This document shows positions 8,355 to 14,652 of a stretch of DNA of 14,652 bases, piece by piece. Position numbers and translations under genes: made by a program. Under the pieces are notes generated by a model. That model saw nothing but the letters and a program-made list of their open reading frames with translations. It searched no databases and had not been told where the DNA came from. The stretch covers positions 1-14,652 of the forward strand of contig CADATR010000069.1 of NCBI GenBank assembly GCA_902790885.1. The letters are read 5' to 3'. How positions within the stretch are numbered: position 1 is the first letter of the stretch; each line of letters starts with the position of its first letter. This stretch comes from an uncultured Eubacteriales bacterium. GTDB taxonomy: Bacteria > Bacillota_A > Clostridia > Peptostreptococcales > Anaerovoracaceae.

Positions 8355-9363
8355 ATGGATATGAATAACGATAAAAACAAACCAACTGCGCTTCACGGCG
8401 GAGACGTTTACAGGAATGAGGTGCGACTGGATTTTTCGGTCAACCTCAATCCTCTGCCAATGCCTGCGGAAGTGACCGAAGCGATGCGGGCCGGCATGGA
8501 GGAGATACACCAGTATCCTGATCCTTCGCAGCAGAAGCTCCGCGGGAGCATAGCGTCACTTGAGCAGACTGAGCCTGACAGCATCGTCTGCGCCGAAGAA
8601 AGCCCTCATAACAGCTCCGTGCTACGCGGGCTATGCCGTGGCGCTCAAAGCTGCTGACGCTGAGGTCACGGAATACTTTCTGAATGAGGACAAAGACTTC
8701 ATTCCTGACGAAGGCATACTTGATCTCATCGCTTACGATACGGACATGGTCTTCATAGCGGATCCGAACAATCCCAATGGTAAACTGATCGATCCGGCGC
8801 TCAAAAGAGCGATCACGCAAAGATGCGAAGAACGCGGAGCCGTTCTTGTGATCGATGAATGCTTCTATCCGCTTACCGGGGCAGGCATAAGAAGTGGGGA
8901 GCTGAACGACAACGCGCTTCACCTGAGGGCATTCACCAAGACCTTTGCGATCCCTGGCATAAGAATCGGCTACGTGATATCGCGTGACAGGGAAATGCTG
9001 ACTGCCATAAGAAAGCATCTGCCTGAGTGGAATGTATCGAGGATAGCAGAGCGCACGGGAGAGGCAGCCTCTGATGTGATAAGGAAGACCGGCTACCTTG
9101 AAGAATCTGTGCGGATGATAGACCGTGAAAGAGGATACCTTGCCGGTCAGCTTGAGAAACTCGGGATAAGGGTGTACGGAAGCGACACCAACTACATACT
9201 CATCAGAAGCGTGTCAGATCTATATGAGAGGCTGCTTGAGAGAGGGGTGCTCATCAGAAGGTGCGCGAATTTCAGCGGACTCGATGAAACTTACTTCAGG
9301 ATAGCGGTCAGAAAGCACGAGGAAAATGAAGAACTGATAAAAATTATCGGTGAAGTAATATGA
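8355..9363 (+). pseudogene. cobD: Threonine-phosphate decarboxylase, disrupted by an internal out-of-frame deletion
   Basis: The intact enzyme is a PLP-dependent decarboxylase making (R)-1-aminopropan-2-ol phosphate, the linker used by CbiB. The 5' part (8355 to about 8594, 80 residues) shows HGGDVYRN at 14-21, LDFSVNLNPLPMP and HQYPDPSQQKLR, then runs from VCA into unrelated residues and stops at 8657. The 3' part is in the +1-shifted frame from about 8593 (PKKALITAP) to 9363. It has DPNNPNG, VLVIDECFYP, the Schiff-base lysine in FTKTFAIPGIRIGY (codon 8938-8940), ERGVLIRRCANFSGL and a normal C-terminus. The roughly 16 residues that should join VC to PKK, with the GNGxxE PLP-binding motif, are missing. 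Restoring about 47 nt would give 351 residues, the family size. An AAGGAA at 8344-8349 precedes the ATG. Everything else looks undecayed, so the lesion is recent or an assembly fault. Confidence 0.9.
8590..8595 (+). other. Deletion junction in cobD
   Basis: The bases GCGCCG read as Ala (GCC, 8592-8594) in the upstream frame and as Ala-Pro (GCG CCG) in the downstream frame, so the exact breakpoint is ambiguous by several bases. This pattern suits a deletion between short GC-rich matches. The frame change requires a lost length that leaves remainder 2 on division by 3; about 47 nt fits the expected missing residues. Confidence 0.65.
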
Positions 9364-9409
9364 GGCCGGGGAACGGCTCTAAAAGCCGGACCGTCCAAAG
9401 GAACCAGTC
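9364..9409 (+). other. 46-nt intergenic gap with a small hairpin and the cbiC ribosome binding site
   Basis: This is the longest non-coding stretch in the window. CGGCT at 9374-9378 and AGCCG at 9384-9388 can pair around a 5-nt loop. The stem is only 5 bp and no T-tract follows, so it does not look like an intrinsic terminator. AAGGAA at 9398-9403 lies 6 nt before the cbiC ATG and closely resembles the AAGGAA before cobD. No promoter is evident. Confidence 0.45.
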
Positions 9410-10048
9410 ATGATAAAACACGTAAAACCTCAGGATATAGAGGCTAAAAGCTTTGAAATAATCGCCGCAGAGCTTGCTGAGATGGGCATAGCTCTCGATC
9501 CGGAGAAGGACAGGATAATCAGAAGGGCCATACACACTTCGGCTGACTTTGATTACGCCCATACCCTCTGCTTCTCTGACGGCGCAGTAAGCGCAGCCAG
9601 AAAACTGATACGCGGAGGAGCGGATATCGTAACTGATACCAATATGGCTCTGACAGGCATCAACAAAAAGCGGCTTGCCGGATACGGCGGAGGCGTCCGC
9701 TGCTATATGGCAGACGAGGATGTCGCCGCTGAGGCGAAGGAGCGCGGCGTCACCAGAGCTTCGGTGAGCATGGAGCGCGCCGCGGCTGACGCGATGGCGT
9801 CGGGCAGAAAGACGATCTTTGCCATAGGCAACGCTCCGACGGCTCTGATCACACTCAGGGAGATGTACGACGAGGGACGCTTCAAGCCGGACTTTGTCAT
9901 CGGCGTTCCGGTCGGATTCGTCAATGTGGTGGAGGCCAAGGAGCTCATACTCGAGACAGACATACCTTATATAATAAACCGCGGCCGCAAGGGCGGCAGC
10001 AATGTGGCGGCAGCCATAGTCAACGCGCTGCTGTATTCGATGGAATAG
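9410..10048 (+). CDS. cbiC: Cobalt-precorrin-8 methylmutase
   Basis: It moves the methyl group from C11 to C12 of cobalt-precorrin-8, yielding cobyrinic acid, the last ring-forming step. The 212 residues match the family. Key stretches are IEAKSFEII at 10-18, RRAIHTSADFDYA at 38-50 with the catalytic His42 (equivalent to His43 of CobH), TDTNMALTGINKK in the nucleotide-fold-like centre, IGNAPTALI and IGVPVGFVNVVEAKELI toward the end, where the family has a VPVGFVxxxESK motif. The start at 9410 has a good AAGGAA ribosome binding site 6 nt upstream and gives the standard N-terminus. Unlike most neighbours it has its own leader gap rather than an overlap. cbiD begins 5 nt after its stop. Confidence 0.95.
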   Translation: MIKHVKPQDIEAKSFEIIAAELAEMGIALDPEKDRIIRRAIHTSADFDYAHTLCFSDGAVSAARKLIRGGADIVTDTNMALTGINKKRLAGYGGGVRCYMADEDVAAEAKERGVTRASVSMERAAADAMASGRKTIFAIGNAPTALITLREMYDEGRFKPDFVIGVPVGFVNVVEAKELILETDIPYIINRGRKGGSNVAAAIVNALLYSME

Positions 10049-10053
10049 AAACA

Positions 10054-11178
10054 ATGGAGAAAAAGCTCAGAAGCGGGTTCACAACAGGTAGCTGTGCCGC
10101 GGCTGCATCCAAGGCAGCCGCATGGATGCTTCTTGCGGGGACCGAGATATCGAATATGAATATCATCACGCCAAAGGGCAGCGCTTTTGATGCTGAGATC
10201 CTTGACATACAAAAAAACGGAGGCAGCGTGAAATGCGCTGTCAGAAAGGACGGAGGGGACGACCCTGACGTCACAACGGGATCCCTCATCTATGCCGAGG
10301 TAAGCCTCTCGGATGCTGACGGCATCCGGATCGACGGAGGAGAAGGTGTGGGAAGGGTGACCAGACCCGGACTCGACCAGCCTTTAGGCGCGGCGGCTAT
10401 CAACTCCGTGCCGCGCGCCATGATCAGGAGCGGGATCGAAGAGGCAGCTGAGATGTACGGCTATGAAGGAGGCTTCAATGTGATCATCTCAGTACCCGGA
10501 GGCGAAGAGACAGCCGCGCGCACCTTCAATCCGAGGCTAGGTATAGAGGGCGGCATATCCATCATCGGTACTTCGGGAGTGGTGGAGCCCATGAGCGAGC
10601 AGGCCATACTGGATACCATCAGGGTCGAGCTCAGGCAGAAAAAGGCCGAAGGCAATAAAACCGCTTTTGTATCTCCGGGCAATTACGGGCTCGACTTCAT
10701 GAGAGAAAACTACGGCATGGACCTCGACCGCAGCGTTAAGTGCAGCAATTACATAGGCATGACGGTCGACATGATAAAGGAGCTGGGCTTCGAAGGCATG
10801 CTCCTCACCGGACATGCGGGCAAGCTCGTCAAGGTGGCGGGAGGCATCATGAATACGCACTCCCGCGAAGCGGACTGCCGCATGGAAATAATCTCGGCAG
10901 CTGCGGCAAGGGAAGGCGCGGATGCAGAGCTCATACTCGGCATACTTGGATGTCTCACTACTGAAGAGGCCTTCGCGAAGCTGAAAGAGGCAGATGGTGA
11001 CATGGCAGGGCGTGTTGCCTTGAGGCTCATGGAAGGCATACTCGCCAGCCTCAACAGACGCTCAGGCGGCGGACTGAACATAGAATGCATAATGTACACT
11101 AAGGAGAACGGACTCATCGCGGCGTCTGAAGGCGCGGAAGCGATGATAGAAGACAACAGGGAGCAGTGGAATGGATAA
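10054..11178 (+). CDS. cbiD: Cobalt-precorrin-5B C1-methyltransferase
   Basis: It methylates C1 of cobalt-precorrin-5B using S-adenosylmethionine, giving cobalt-precorrin-6A. It is a marker of the anaerobic cobalamin route. The 374 residues are typical. Motifs are LRSGFTTGSCAAAASKAA at 5-22, KDGGDDPDVTTG at 65-76, GEGVGRVTRPGL at 96-107, AAINSVPR at 114-121, NPRLGIEGGISIIGTSG at 159-175 followed by VVEPMSE, and LTGHAGKLVKVAGGIMNTHS at 251-270. It starts at the ATG 5 nt after cbiC. The ribosome binding site is weak (GGAATAGAAA), so coupling to cbiC translation is likely. The last 8 nt overlap the cbiF start as ATGGATAA, the same arrangement seen between the ATPase gene and cbiP. Confidence 0.96.
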   Translation: MEKKLRSGFTTGSCAAAASKAAAWMLLAGTEISNMNIITPKGSAFDAEILDIQKNGGSVKCAVRKDGGDDPDVTTGSLIYAEVSLSDADGIRIDGGEGVGRVTRPGLDQPLGAAAINSVPRAMIRSGIEEAAEMYGYEGGFNVIISVPGGEETAARTFNPRLGIEGGISIIGTSGVVEPMSEQAILDTIRVELRQKKAEGNKTAFVSPGNYGLDFMRENYGMDLDRSVKCSNYIGMTVDMIKELGFEGMLLTGHAGKLVKVAGGIMNTHSREADCRMEIISAAAAREGADAELILGILGCLTTEEAFAKLKEADGDMAGRVALRLMEGILASLNRRSGGGLNIECIMYTKENGLIAASEGAEAMIEDNREQWNG

Positions 11179-11947
11179 GAAGCAGGTGTATTTCGTAGGA
11201 GCAGGACCGGGAGCGGCAGATCTCATCACCGTCAGGGGCGCGAAGCTTATTGCGGACGCGGATGTTGTCATCTACGCAGGCTCACTTGTCAATCCGGAGC
11301 TTCTCGGCTATGCCCGTGAAGGCGCCGAAATACATAACAGTGCCTACATGACGCTGGGCGAGGTGCTCGATGTGATGAAGTCGGCTGCCGCGGAAGGCAA
11401 AACCGTGGTGAGGCTGCACACAGGAGACCCGAGCCTGTATGGCGCGGTACGCGAGCAGATGGATGCTCTTGATGAGCTGGGTATAACATATGAGTCCTGT
11501 CCTGGCGTGTCGGCCGCCTTCGGAGCAGCTGCCGCGATGGATCTTGAGTATACGCTTCCGGGACTTTCGCAGTCTCTGGTGATAACGCGCATGGCAGGCC
11601 GCACGGCTGTGCCTGAGAAGGAGAGCATAGAGAGCTGGGCTGCACATGGATCCACCATGGCGATATATCTGAGCACGGGCATGCTCGAAGAACTCAGCAG
11701 AAGGCTCATCGCCGGAGGCTACAGCGAGGATACGCCGGCAGCTATCATATACAAAGCCACATGGCCTGATGAGAAATTCTGGTTCTGCACGGTATCAGAG
11801 CTGGCCCGGACGGCCGCTGAAAACGGAATCACCAAAACAGCGCTCATACTTGTGGGCGATGCGATCGGAAGATCGGGCTATGAAAAGTCAAAGCTCTATG
11901 ATGAGACCTTCTCTACGGAGTTCCGCAAGGCGAAAGACGAGCAATGA
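11171..11947 (+). CDS. cbiF: Cobalt-precorrin-4 C11-methyltransferase
   Basis: This SAM-dependent tetrapyrrole methylase adds the C11 methyl group to cobalt-precorrin-4. It has the canonical class III fold motifs: GAGPG at 10-14, DVVIYAGSLVNPELL at 31-45, RLHTGDPSLYGAVREQM at 81-97, ESCPGVSAAFGAAA at 108-121 and TLPGLSQSLVITR at 128-140. The AGSLVNPE and TGDPSLYGA segments separate CbiF/CobM from CbiL, CbiH and CbiE, which share the fold. At 258 residues the length is usual. A GGGAG near 11159-11163 sits 7 nt before the ATG. The gene overlaps cbiD by 8 nt at its start and cbiG by 4 nt (ATGA) at its end, so all three are probably translationally coupled. Confidence 0.96.
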   Translation: MDKKQVYFVGAGPGAADLITVRGAKLIADADVVIYAGSLVNPELLGYAREGAEIHNSAYMTLGEVLDVMKSAAAEGKTVVRLHTGDPSLYGAVREQMDALDELGITYESCPGVSAAFGAAAAMDLEYTLPGLSQSLVITRMAGRTAVPEKESIESWAAHGSTMAIYLSTGMLEELSRRLIAGGYSEDTPAAIIYKATWPDEKFWFCTVSELARTAAENGITKTALILVGDAIGRSGYEKSKLYDETFSTEFRKAKDEQ

Positions 11948-12903
11948 GAATAAAGATCACATACTTTACAGATAAAGGAAAAACGTTAAGTGAAAGGCTG
12001 GCAAAAGGACTTTCCGGCCATGATGTTTTCATAGTGCCGAAGGGGACCCCGCTTGCGTCGGTATGCTCTGAAGCCTTTGAAAACAGCGAGGCTCTCGTGT
12101 TTATAGGCGCGGCTGGCATTGCGGTCAGGGCAATAGCCCCCCTTGTGCGCGACAAGCTGAAGGATCCGCCGGTCATAGTGGCTGATGAGAGCGGAAGCTT
12201 CGTGATACCGCTGCTTTCCGGCCACGTGGGAGGAGCCAACAGTCTCGCGGCCGAGGTCGCTGACGCCATAGGAGCCCAGCCTGTGATCACTACCGCGACG
12301 GATGTGAGCGGAGCGTTTTCCGTTGATGTTTTCGCGAAGGAGAACGGGCTCAGGATCGCAAACAGGGATGGCATAGCAAAAGTGTCATCGTCTGCGCTCG
12401 GGGGAAAGCCGGTGACCATCTGCATAAAGGACTATCCGCCTGAAGAGCATGTCGATGTTCTGGTCGCGGATACTGAGTCTGCAAGGGCACTTAAGGACAG
12501 CGCGTCTATAGTACTTTGCCCGAAGAGATACGCGGTGGGTATGGGCTGCCGCAGGGGTAAACCGTACGAGGAACTCAGGGCGTTCGCAGAAGAGATACTG
12601 AGTGAAAACGGGATAGATATCAGCGACGCTGGATGCATCGCTTCCATAGACATAAAAAAGGACGAAGAAGGACTGAAGCGCCTTTCACAGGCATGGCGCA
12701 TGCCTCTCATCACCTTCGACGCAGACATTCTGACAAGGGCGGAGGGCAGCTTCAGCCATTCGGATACTGTGCTCGAAAAGGTTGGAGTAGACAACGTGTG
12801 CGAGCGGGCGGCCGTGCTTGCGGCAGGCAGAGGTTCGCAGCTGAAAGTAAAAAAGACTGCCCGTGACGGCATGACCATCGCGGTAGCGGAGATCAAAGAG
12901 TAA
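11944..12903 (+). CDS. cbiG: Cobalt-precorrin-5A hydrolase
   Basis: It opens the delta-lactone ring of cobalt-precorrin-5A and releases the two-carbon fragment as acetaldehyde, giving cobalt-precorrin-5B for CbiD. The N-terminal domain shows ALVFIGAAGIAVRAIAP at 50-66, VIVADESGSFVIPLLSGHVG at 77-96 and TTATDVSGAFSVD at 116-128. The central region is less conserved. The C-terminal domain starts at YAVGMGCRRGKPYEEL at 196-211 and has VDNVCERAAVLAAG at 282-295. At 319 residues it is slightly shorter than many CbiG proteins but contains both domains. The ATG overlaps the cbiF stop as ATGA. Placement between cbiF and cbiH is usual for anaerobic cobalamin operons and agrees with the reaction order. 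Confidence 0.95.
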   Translation: MRIKITYFTDKGKTLSERLAKGLSGHDVFIVPKGTPLASVCSEAFENSEALVFIGAAGIAVRAIAPLVRDKLKDPPVIVADESGSFVIPLLSGHVGGANSLAAEVADAIGAQPVITTATDVSGAFSVDVFAKENGLRIANRDGIAKVSSSALGGKPVTICIKDYPPEEHVDVLVADTESARALKDSASIVLCPKRYAVGMGCRRGKPYEELRAFAEEILSENGIDISDAGCIASIDIKKDEEGLKRLSQAWRMPLITFDADILTRAEGSFSHSDTVLEKVGVDNVCERAAVLAAGRGSQLKVKKTARDGMTIAVAEIKE

Positions 12904-12914
12904 AGGCAGACAGA

Positions 12915-13667
12915 ATGGAAATGGATAATAAAAACAGCGGACACATTGCGGTAGTAGGCATGGGTCCTGGAATGGAATCGATGATGACTCAGCAGGCCCT
13001 GCAGGCTCTCGACGAAGCGGATGTGATAGTCGGGTACACCGTGTATCTGGATCTGCTTGGAGACAGATTCGAGGGCAAGGAGTTTCTCTCGACTCCGATG
13101 AAGCAGGAGGCTGAGCGCTGCAGGATGGCGTTCGCTGAGGCTGCTAAGGGAAAAAGCGTGGCCATGGTATGCAGCGGAGACGCCGGCATATACGGCATGG
13201 CGTCGCTCATGTTTGAGATAAAGGATGAGCTCGGCGCGGACGCGGCCATAGAAATCATACCGGGCATCACCGCGGCTTCGAGCGGAGCCGCAGTCCTCGG
13301 AGCGCCGCTCAACCACGACTTCTGCGTCATCAGCCTGTCAGACCTTCTCACTCCGTGGGAACTCATAGAGAAGAGGCTGAGGGCGGCCGCTGAAGGAGAC
13401 TTCGCTGTCGCGATCTACAACCCTTCAAGCAGAAAAAGGCATGATTATCTGCAGAAGGCATGCGACATACTTCTTGAGACGGCTGAGCCTGAGAGAGCGT
13501 GCGGCTATGTGCGCAGCATCGGCCGGGACGGAGAGGAGTATCACACCTGCAGCCTGGCAGAATTAAGGAACACCTCGGTAGACATGTTCACTACCGTGTT
13601 TATAGGAAATTCGCAGAGCCGCATTATAGATGGCAGGCTCGTAACACCGAGAGGATACCATTTATGA
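12915..13667 (+). CDS. cbiH: Cobalt-precorrin-3B C17-methyltransferase
   Basis: This class III methylase methylates C17 and drives ring contraction of cobalt-precorrin-3B to cobalt-precorrin-4. Motifs are VVGMGPG at 13-19, VIVGYTVYLDLL at 37-48, VCSGDAGIYGMASLM at 85-99, EIIPGITAASSGAAVLGAPL at 113-132, HDFCVISLSDLLTPWE at 134-149 and IYNPSSRKR at 167-175; the SLSDLLTPW and YNPSSRKR blocks are specific to CbiH/CobJ. The 250 residues are the length of the plain form, without the C-terminal extension found in some Bacillota CbiH proteins. The ATG at 12915 is preferred over the one two codons later (12921), because AAAGG at 12902-12906, overlapping the cbiG stop, is 8 nt from the former. It ends in an ATGA overlap with cbiJ. 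Confidence 0.95.
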   Translation: MEMDNKNSGHIAVVGMGPGMESMMTQQALQALDEADVIVGYTVYLDLLGDRFEGKEFLSTPMKQEAERCRMAFAEAAKGKSVAMVCSGDAGIYGMASLMFEIKDELGADAAIEIIPGITAASSGAAVLGAPLNHDFCVISLSDLLTPWELIEKRLRAAAEGDFAVAIYNPSSRKRHDYLQKACDILLETAEPERACGYVRSIGRDGEEYHTCSLAELRNTSVDMFTTVFIGNSQSRIIDGRLVTPRGYHL

Positions 13668-14652
13668 AAAAACCTCTTATATTCTCAGGCACAACTGAAG
13701 GAAGAGAGCTTTCGGAAAAGCTCAGTGCGGCAGGCATCAGGCACATCGTGTGCGTAGCGACCGAATACGGAGAGCTCGTCATGGAGCAGGATGAAATGGC
13801 TGATGTGCGGACAGGACGCATGACAGCGCTAGAGATGTACGACATGATCAAAGCCGAGGCAGATAAAGTATTCGATGCCACGCATCCTTATGCTGCCGAT
13901 GTTTCACATAACATCCATATCGCCTGTCTGGCAGCAGACAAGGAATACGTAAGGATACTGAGAGACACCGACAGTGAACTTTTCCCTGCAGACGCTGAGA
14001 TACACGAGTTTGAGAACGCTTCTGCGTGCGCGGCGGCGCTTGCGGAGACCGGGGGGAACATACTCCTCACGACAGGCAGCAAGGAGCTTGGCATATACGC
14101 TGCGGATGAAGCTGTACGGAGCAGACTCTATGTGAGGGTGCTGCCTTCGCAGGAGAGCATCGCGCTGTGCGAACAGGCCGGCCTGAGCGGCAGGCATATA
14201 ATCGCGATGCAGGGACCATTCAGCATGGAGACCGACCTGGCACTCATAAAACAGTTCGGAATAAAGACGCTGGTAACGAAATCAAGCGGATCGGCAGGAG
14301 GCGCGCCGGATAAAATAAGGGCTGCGGCGAAAGCCGGCATCCCTGTATATATGATCGGACGTCCGACAGAAGAGACGGGGCTGTCCGTAAACGAGGCTCT
14401 CGCGAAGCACTTCGGCATCAGGAGCCGCATTGAGATCGACCTTGTGGGTATCGGCCCGGGAGGCAGAGGACTTCTGACAGCCGACGCAGCTGAGGCTATA
14501 GAAAAGGCAGACATCCTTTTCGGCGCTAAGCGCATGATAAGCAGTCATGAAGGTCGCAGGGCATATCCTTACTACAGGGCAGAAGACATAATTCCTGTGC
14601 TTGAGAAGGAGCTGCCTGCAAGAGCCGCGGTGCTTTTCTCGGGTGACACCGG
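13664..14652 (+). CDS. cbiJ: CbiJ-CbiE fusion: cobalt-precorrin-6A reductase plus start of C5 methyltransferase, truncated by window end
   Basis: Residues 1 to about 252 are the reductase that converts cobalt-precorrin-6A to 6B: FSGTTEGRELSEKL at 7-20, DATHPYAADVSHNI at 71-84, LLTTGSKELG at 134-143, IIAMQGPFSMETD at 179-191, VTKSSGSAGGAPDKI at 204-218 and VYMIGRP at 228-234. From about 256 a second domain follows without a stop: IDLVGIGPGGRGLLTADAAE at 258-277, then AIEKADILFGAKRM and AAVLFSGDTG, the N-terminus of CbiE, the SAM-dependent methyltransferase for C5 (called CbiE/CobL-N). The reading frame remains open at the last base, after 329 full codons. The ATG at 13664 overlaps the cbiH stop as ATGA. 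The part outside the window could also include CbiT, a common partner of CbiE. Confidence 0.93.
   Translation, partial: MKKPLIFSGTTEGRELSEKLSAAGIRHIVCVATEYGELVMEQDEMADVRTGRMTALEMYDMIKAEADKVFDATHPYAADVSHNIHIACLAADKEYVRILRDTDSELFPADAEIHEFENASACAAALAETGGNILLTTGSKELGIYAADEAVRSRLYVRVLPSQESIALCEQAGLSGRHIIAMQGPFSMETDLALIKQFGIKTLVTKSSGSAGGAPDKIRAAAKAGIPVYMIGRPTEETGLSVNEALAKHFGIRSRIEIDLVGIGPGGRGLLTADAAEAIEKADILFGAKRMISSHEGRRAYPYYRAEDIIPVLEKELPARAAVLFSGDT

Noticed and set aside
8580..8657. Programmed ribosomal frameshift in cobD
   Set aside because: No slippery heptamer is evident at the frame change, and about 16 conserved residues are physically missing, so frameshifting could not restore a working enzyme.
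8560..9363. A free-standing 267-residue protein starting at the TTG at 8560
   Set aside because: Its first 11 residues are out-of-frame readings of the cobD 5' part, there is no ribosome binding site, and it lacks the N-terminal third of the enzyme. It is the 3' half of the broken cobD.
12432..13316. Long minus-strand open frame (294 codons) opposite cbiG and cbiH
   Set aside because: It spans the junction of two well-supported plus-strand genes, and its translation shows no family features.
1..14652. Cobalamin riboswitch, CRISPR array, tRNA/rRNA genes or insertion sequences
   Set aside because: No B12-box-like leader fits in any gap (the longest is 46 nt), no spaced direct repeats were seen, and no transposase or RNA gene sequence was recognised. 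A riboswitch would be expected upstream, outside the window.

Overview
The window is one uninterrupted plus-strand run of genes for corrinoid (vitamin B12-type) uptake and biosynthesis. It is probably from an anaerobic Bacillota, class Clostridia. The enzymes are those of the anaerobic, early-cobalt route (CbiC, CbiD, CbiF, CbiG, CbiH, CbiJ, CbiE), and no oxygen-dependent enzyme (CobG, CobF, CobNST type) is present. The DNA looks mid-50s percent GC by eye. Codon use is unusual for that: AUA is common for Ile and AGA/AGG for Arg.

Layout. (1) 1-2894: an ABC importer of the BtuFCD/FecBCDE class, made of a 5'-truncated substrate-binding protein, a FecCD permease and an ATPase. (2) 2887-9363: late steps of the pathway. 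These are cobyric acid synthase (cbiP), a CobT protein with a C-terminal CobU-like domain, cobalamin synthase (cobS), an alpha-ribazole-phosphatase-type histidine phosphatase (cobC), cbiB, and a broken threonine-phosphate decarboxylase (cobD). (3) 9410-14652: corrin-ring enzymes cbiC, cbiD, cbiF, cbiG, cbiH and a cbiJ-cbiE fusion that runs off the right edge.

Genes overlap by 4-8 nt or are separated by at most 46 nt. No internal terminator, promoter or riboswitch is visible, so the run reads as part of one polycistronic unit whose promoter, and probably a cobalamin riboswitch, lies upstream of the window. Not present here are cbiK/cbiX, cbiL, cbiT, cbiA, a corrinoid adenosyltransferase, and the rest of cbiE. 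Some may follow cbiJ-cbiE.

Main points of interest. cobD carries an out-of-frame deletion of about 47 nt that removes the glycine-rich PLP-binding motif. The CobU-like domain fused to CobT keeps its P-loop but has diverged or lost later CobU motifs. cobC and cbiB share about 116 nt in two frames. cobD and cobU act on the same branch (making and activating the aminopropanol linker), so nucleotide-loop assembly may be impaired, altered or backed up by genes elsewhere. I see no previously undescribed system; this is a known pathway with unusual details.
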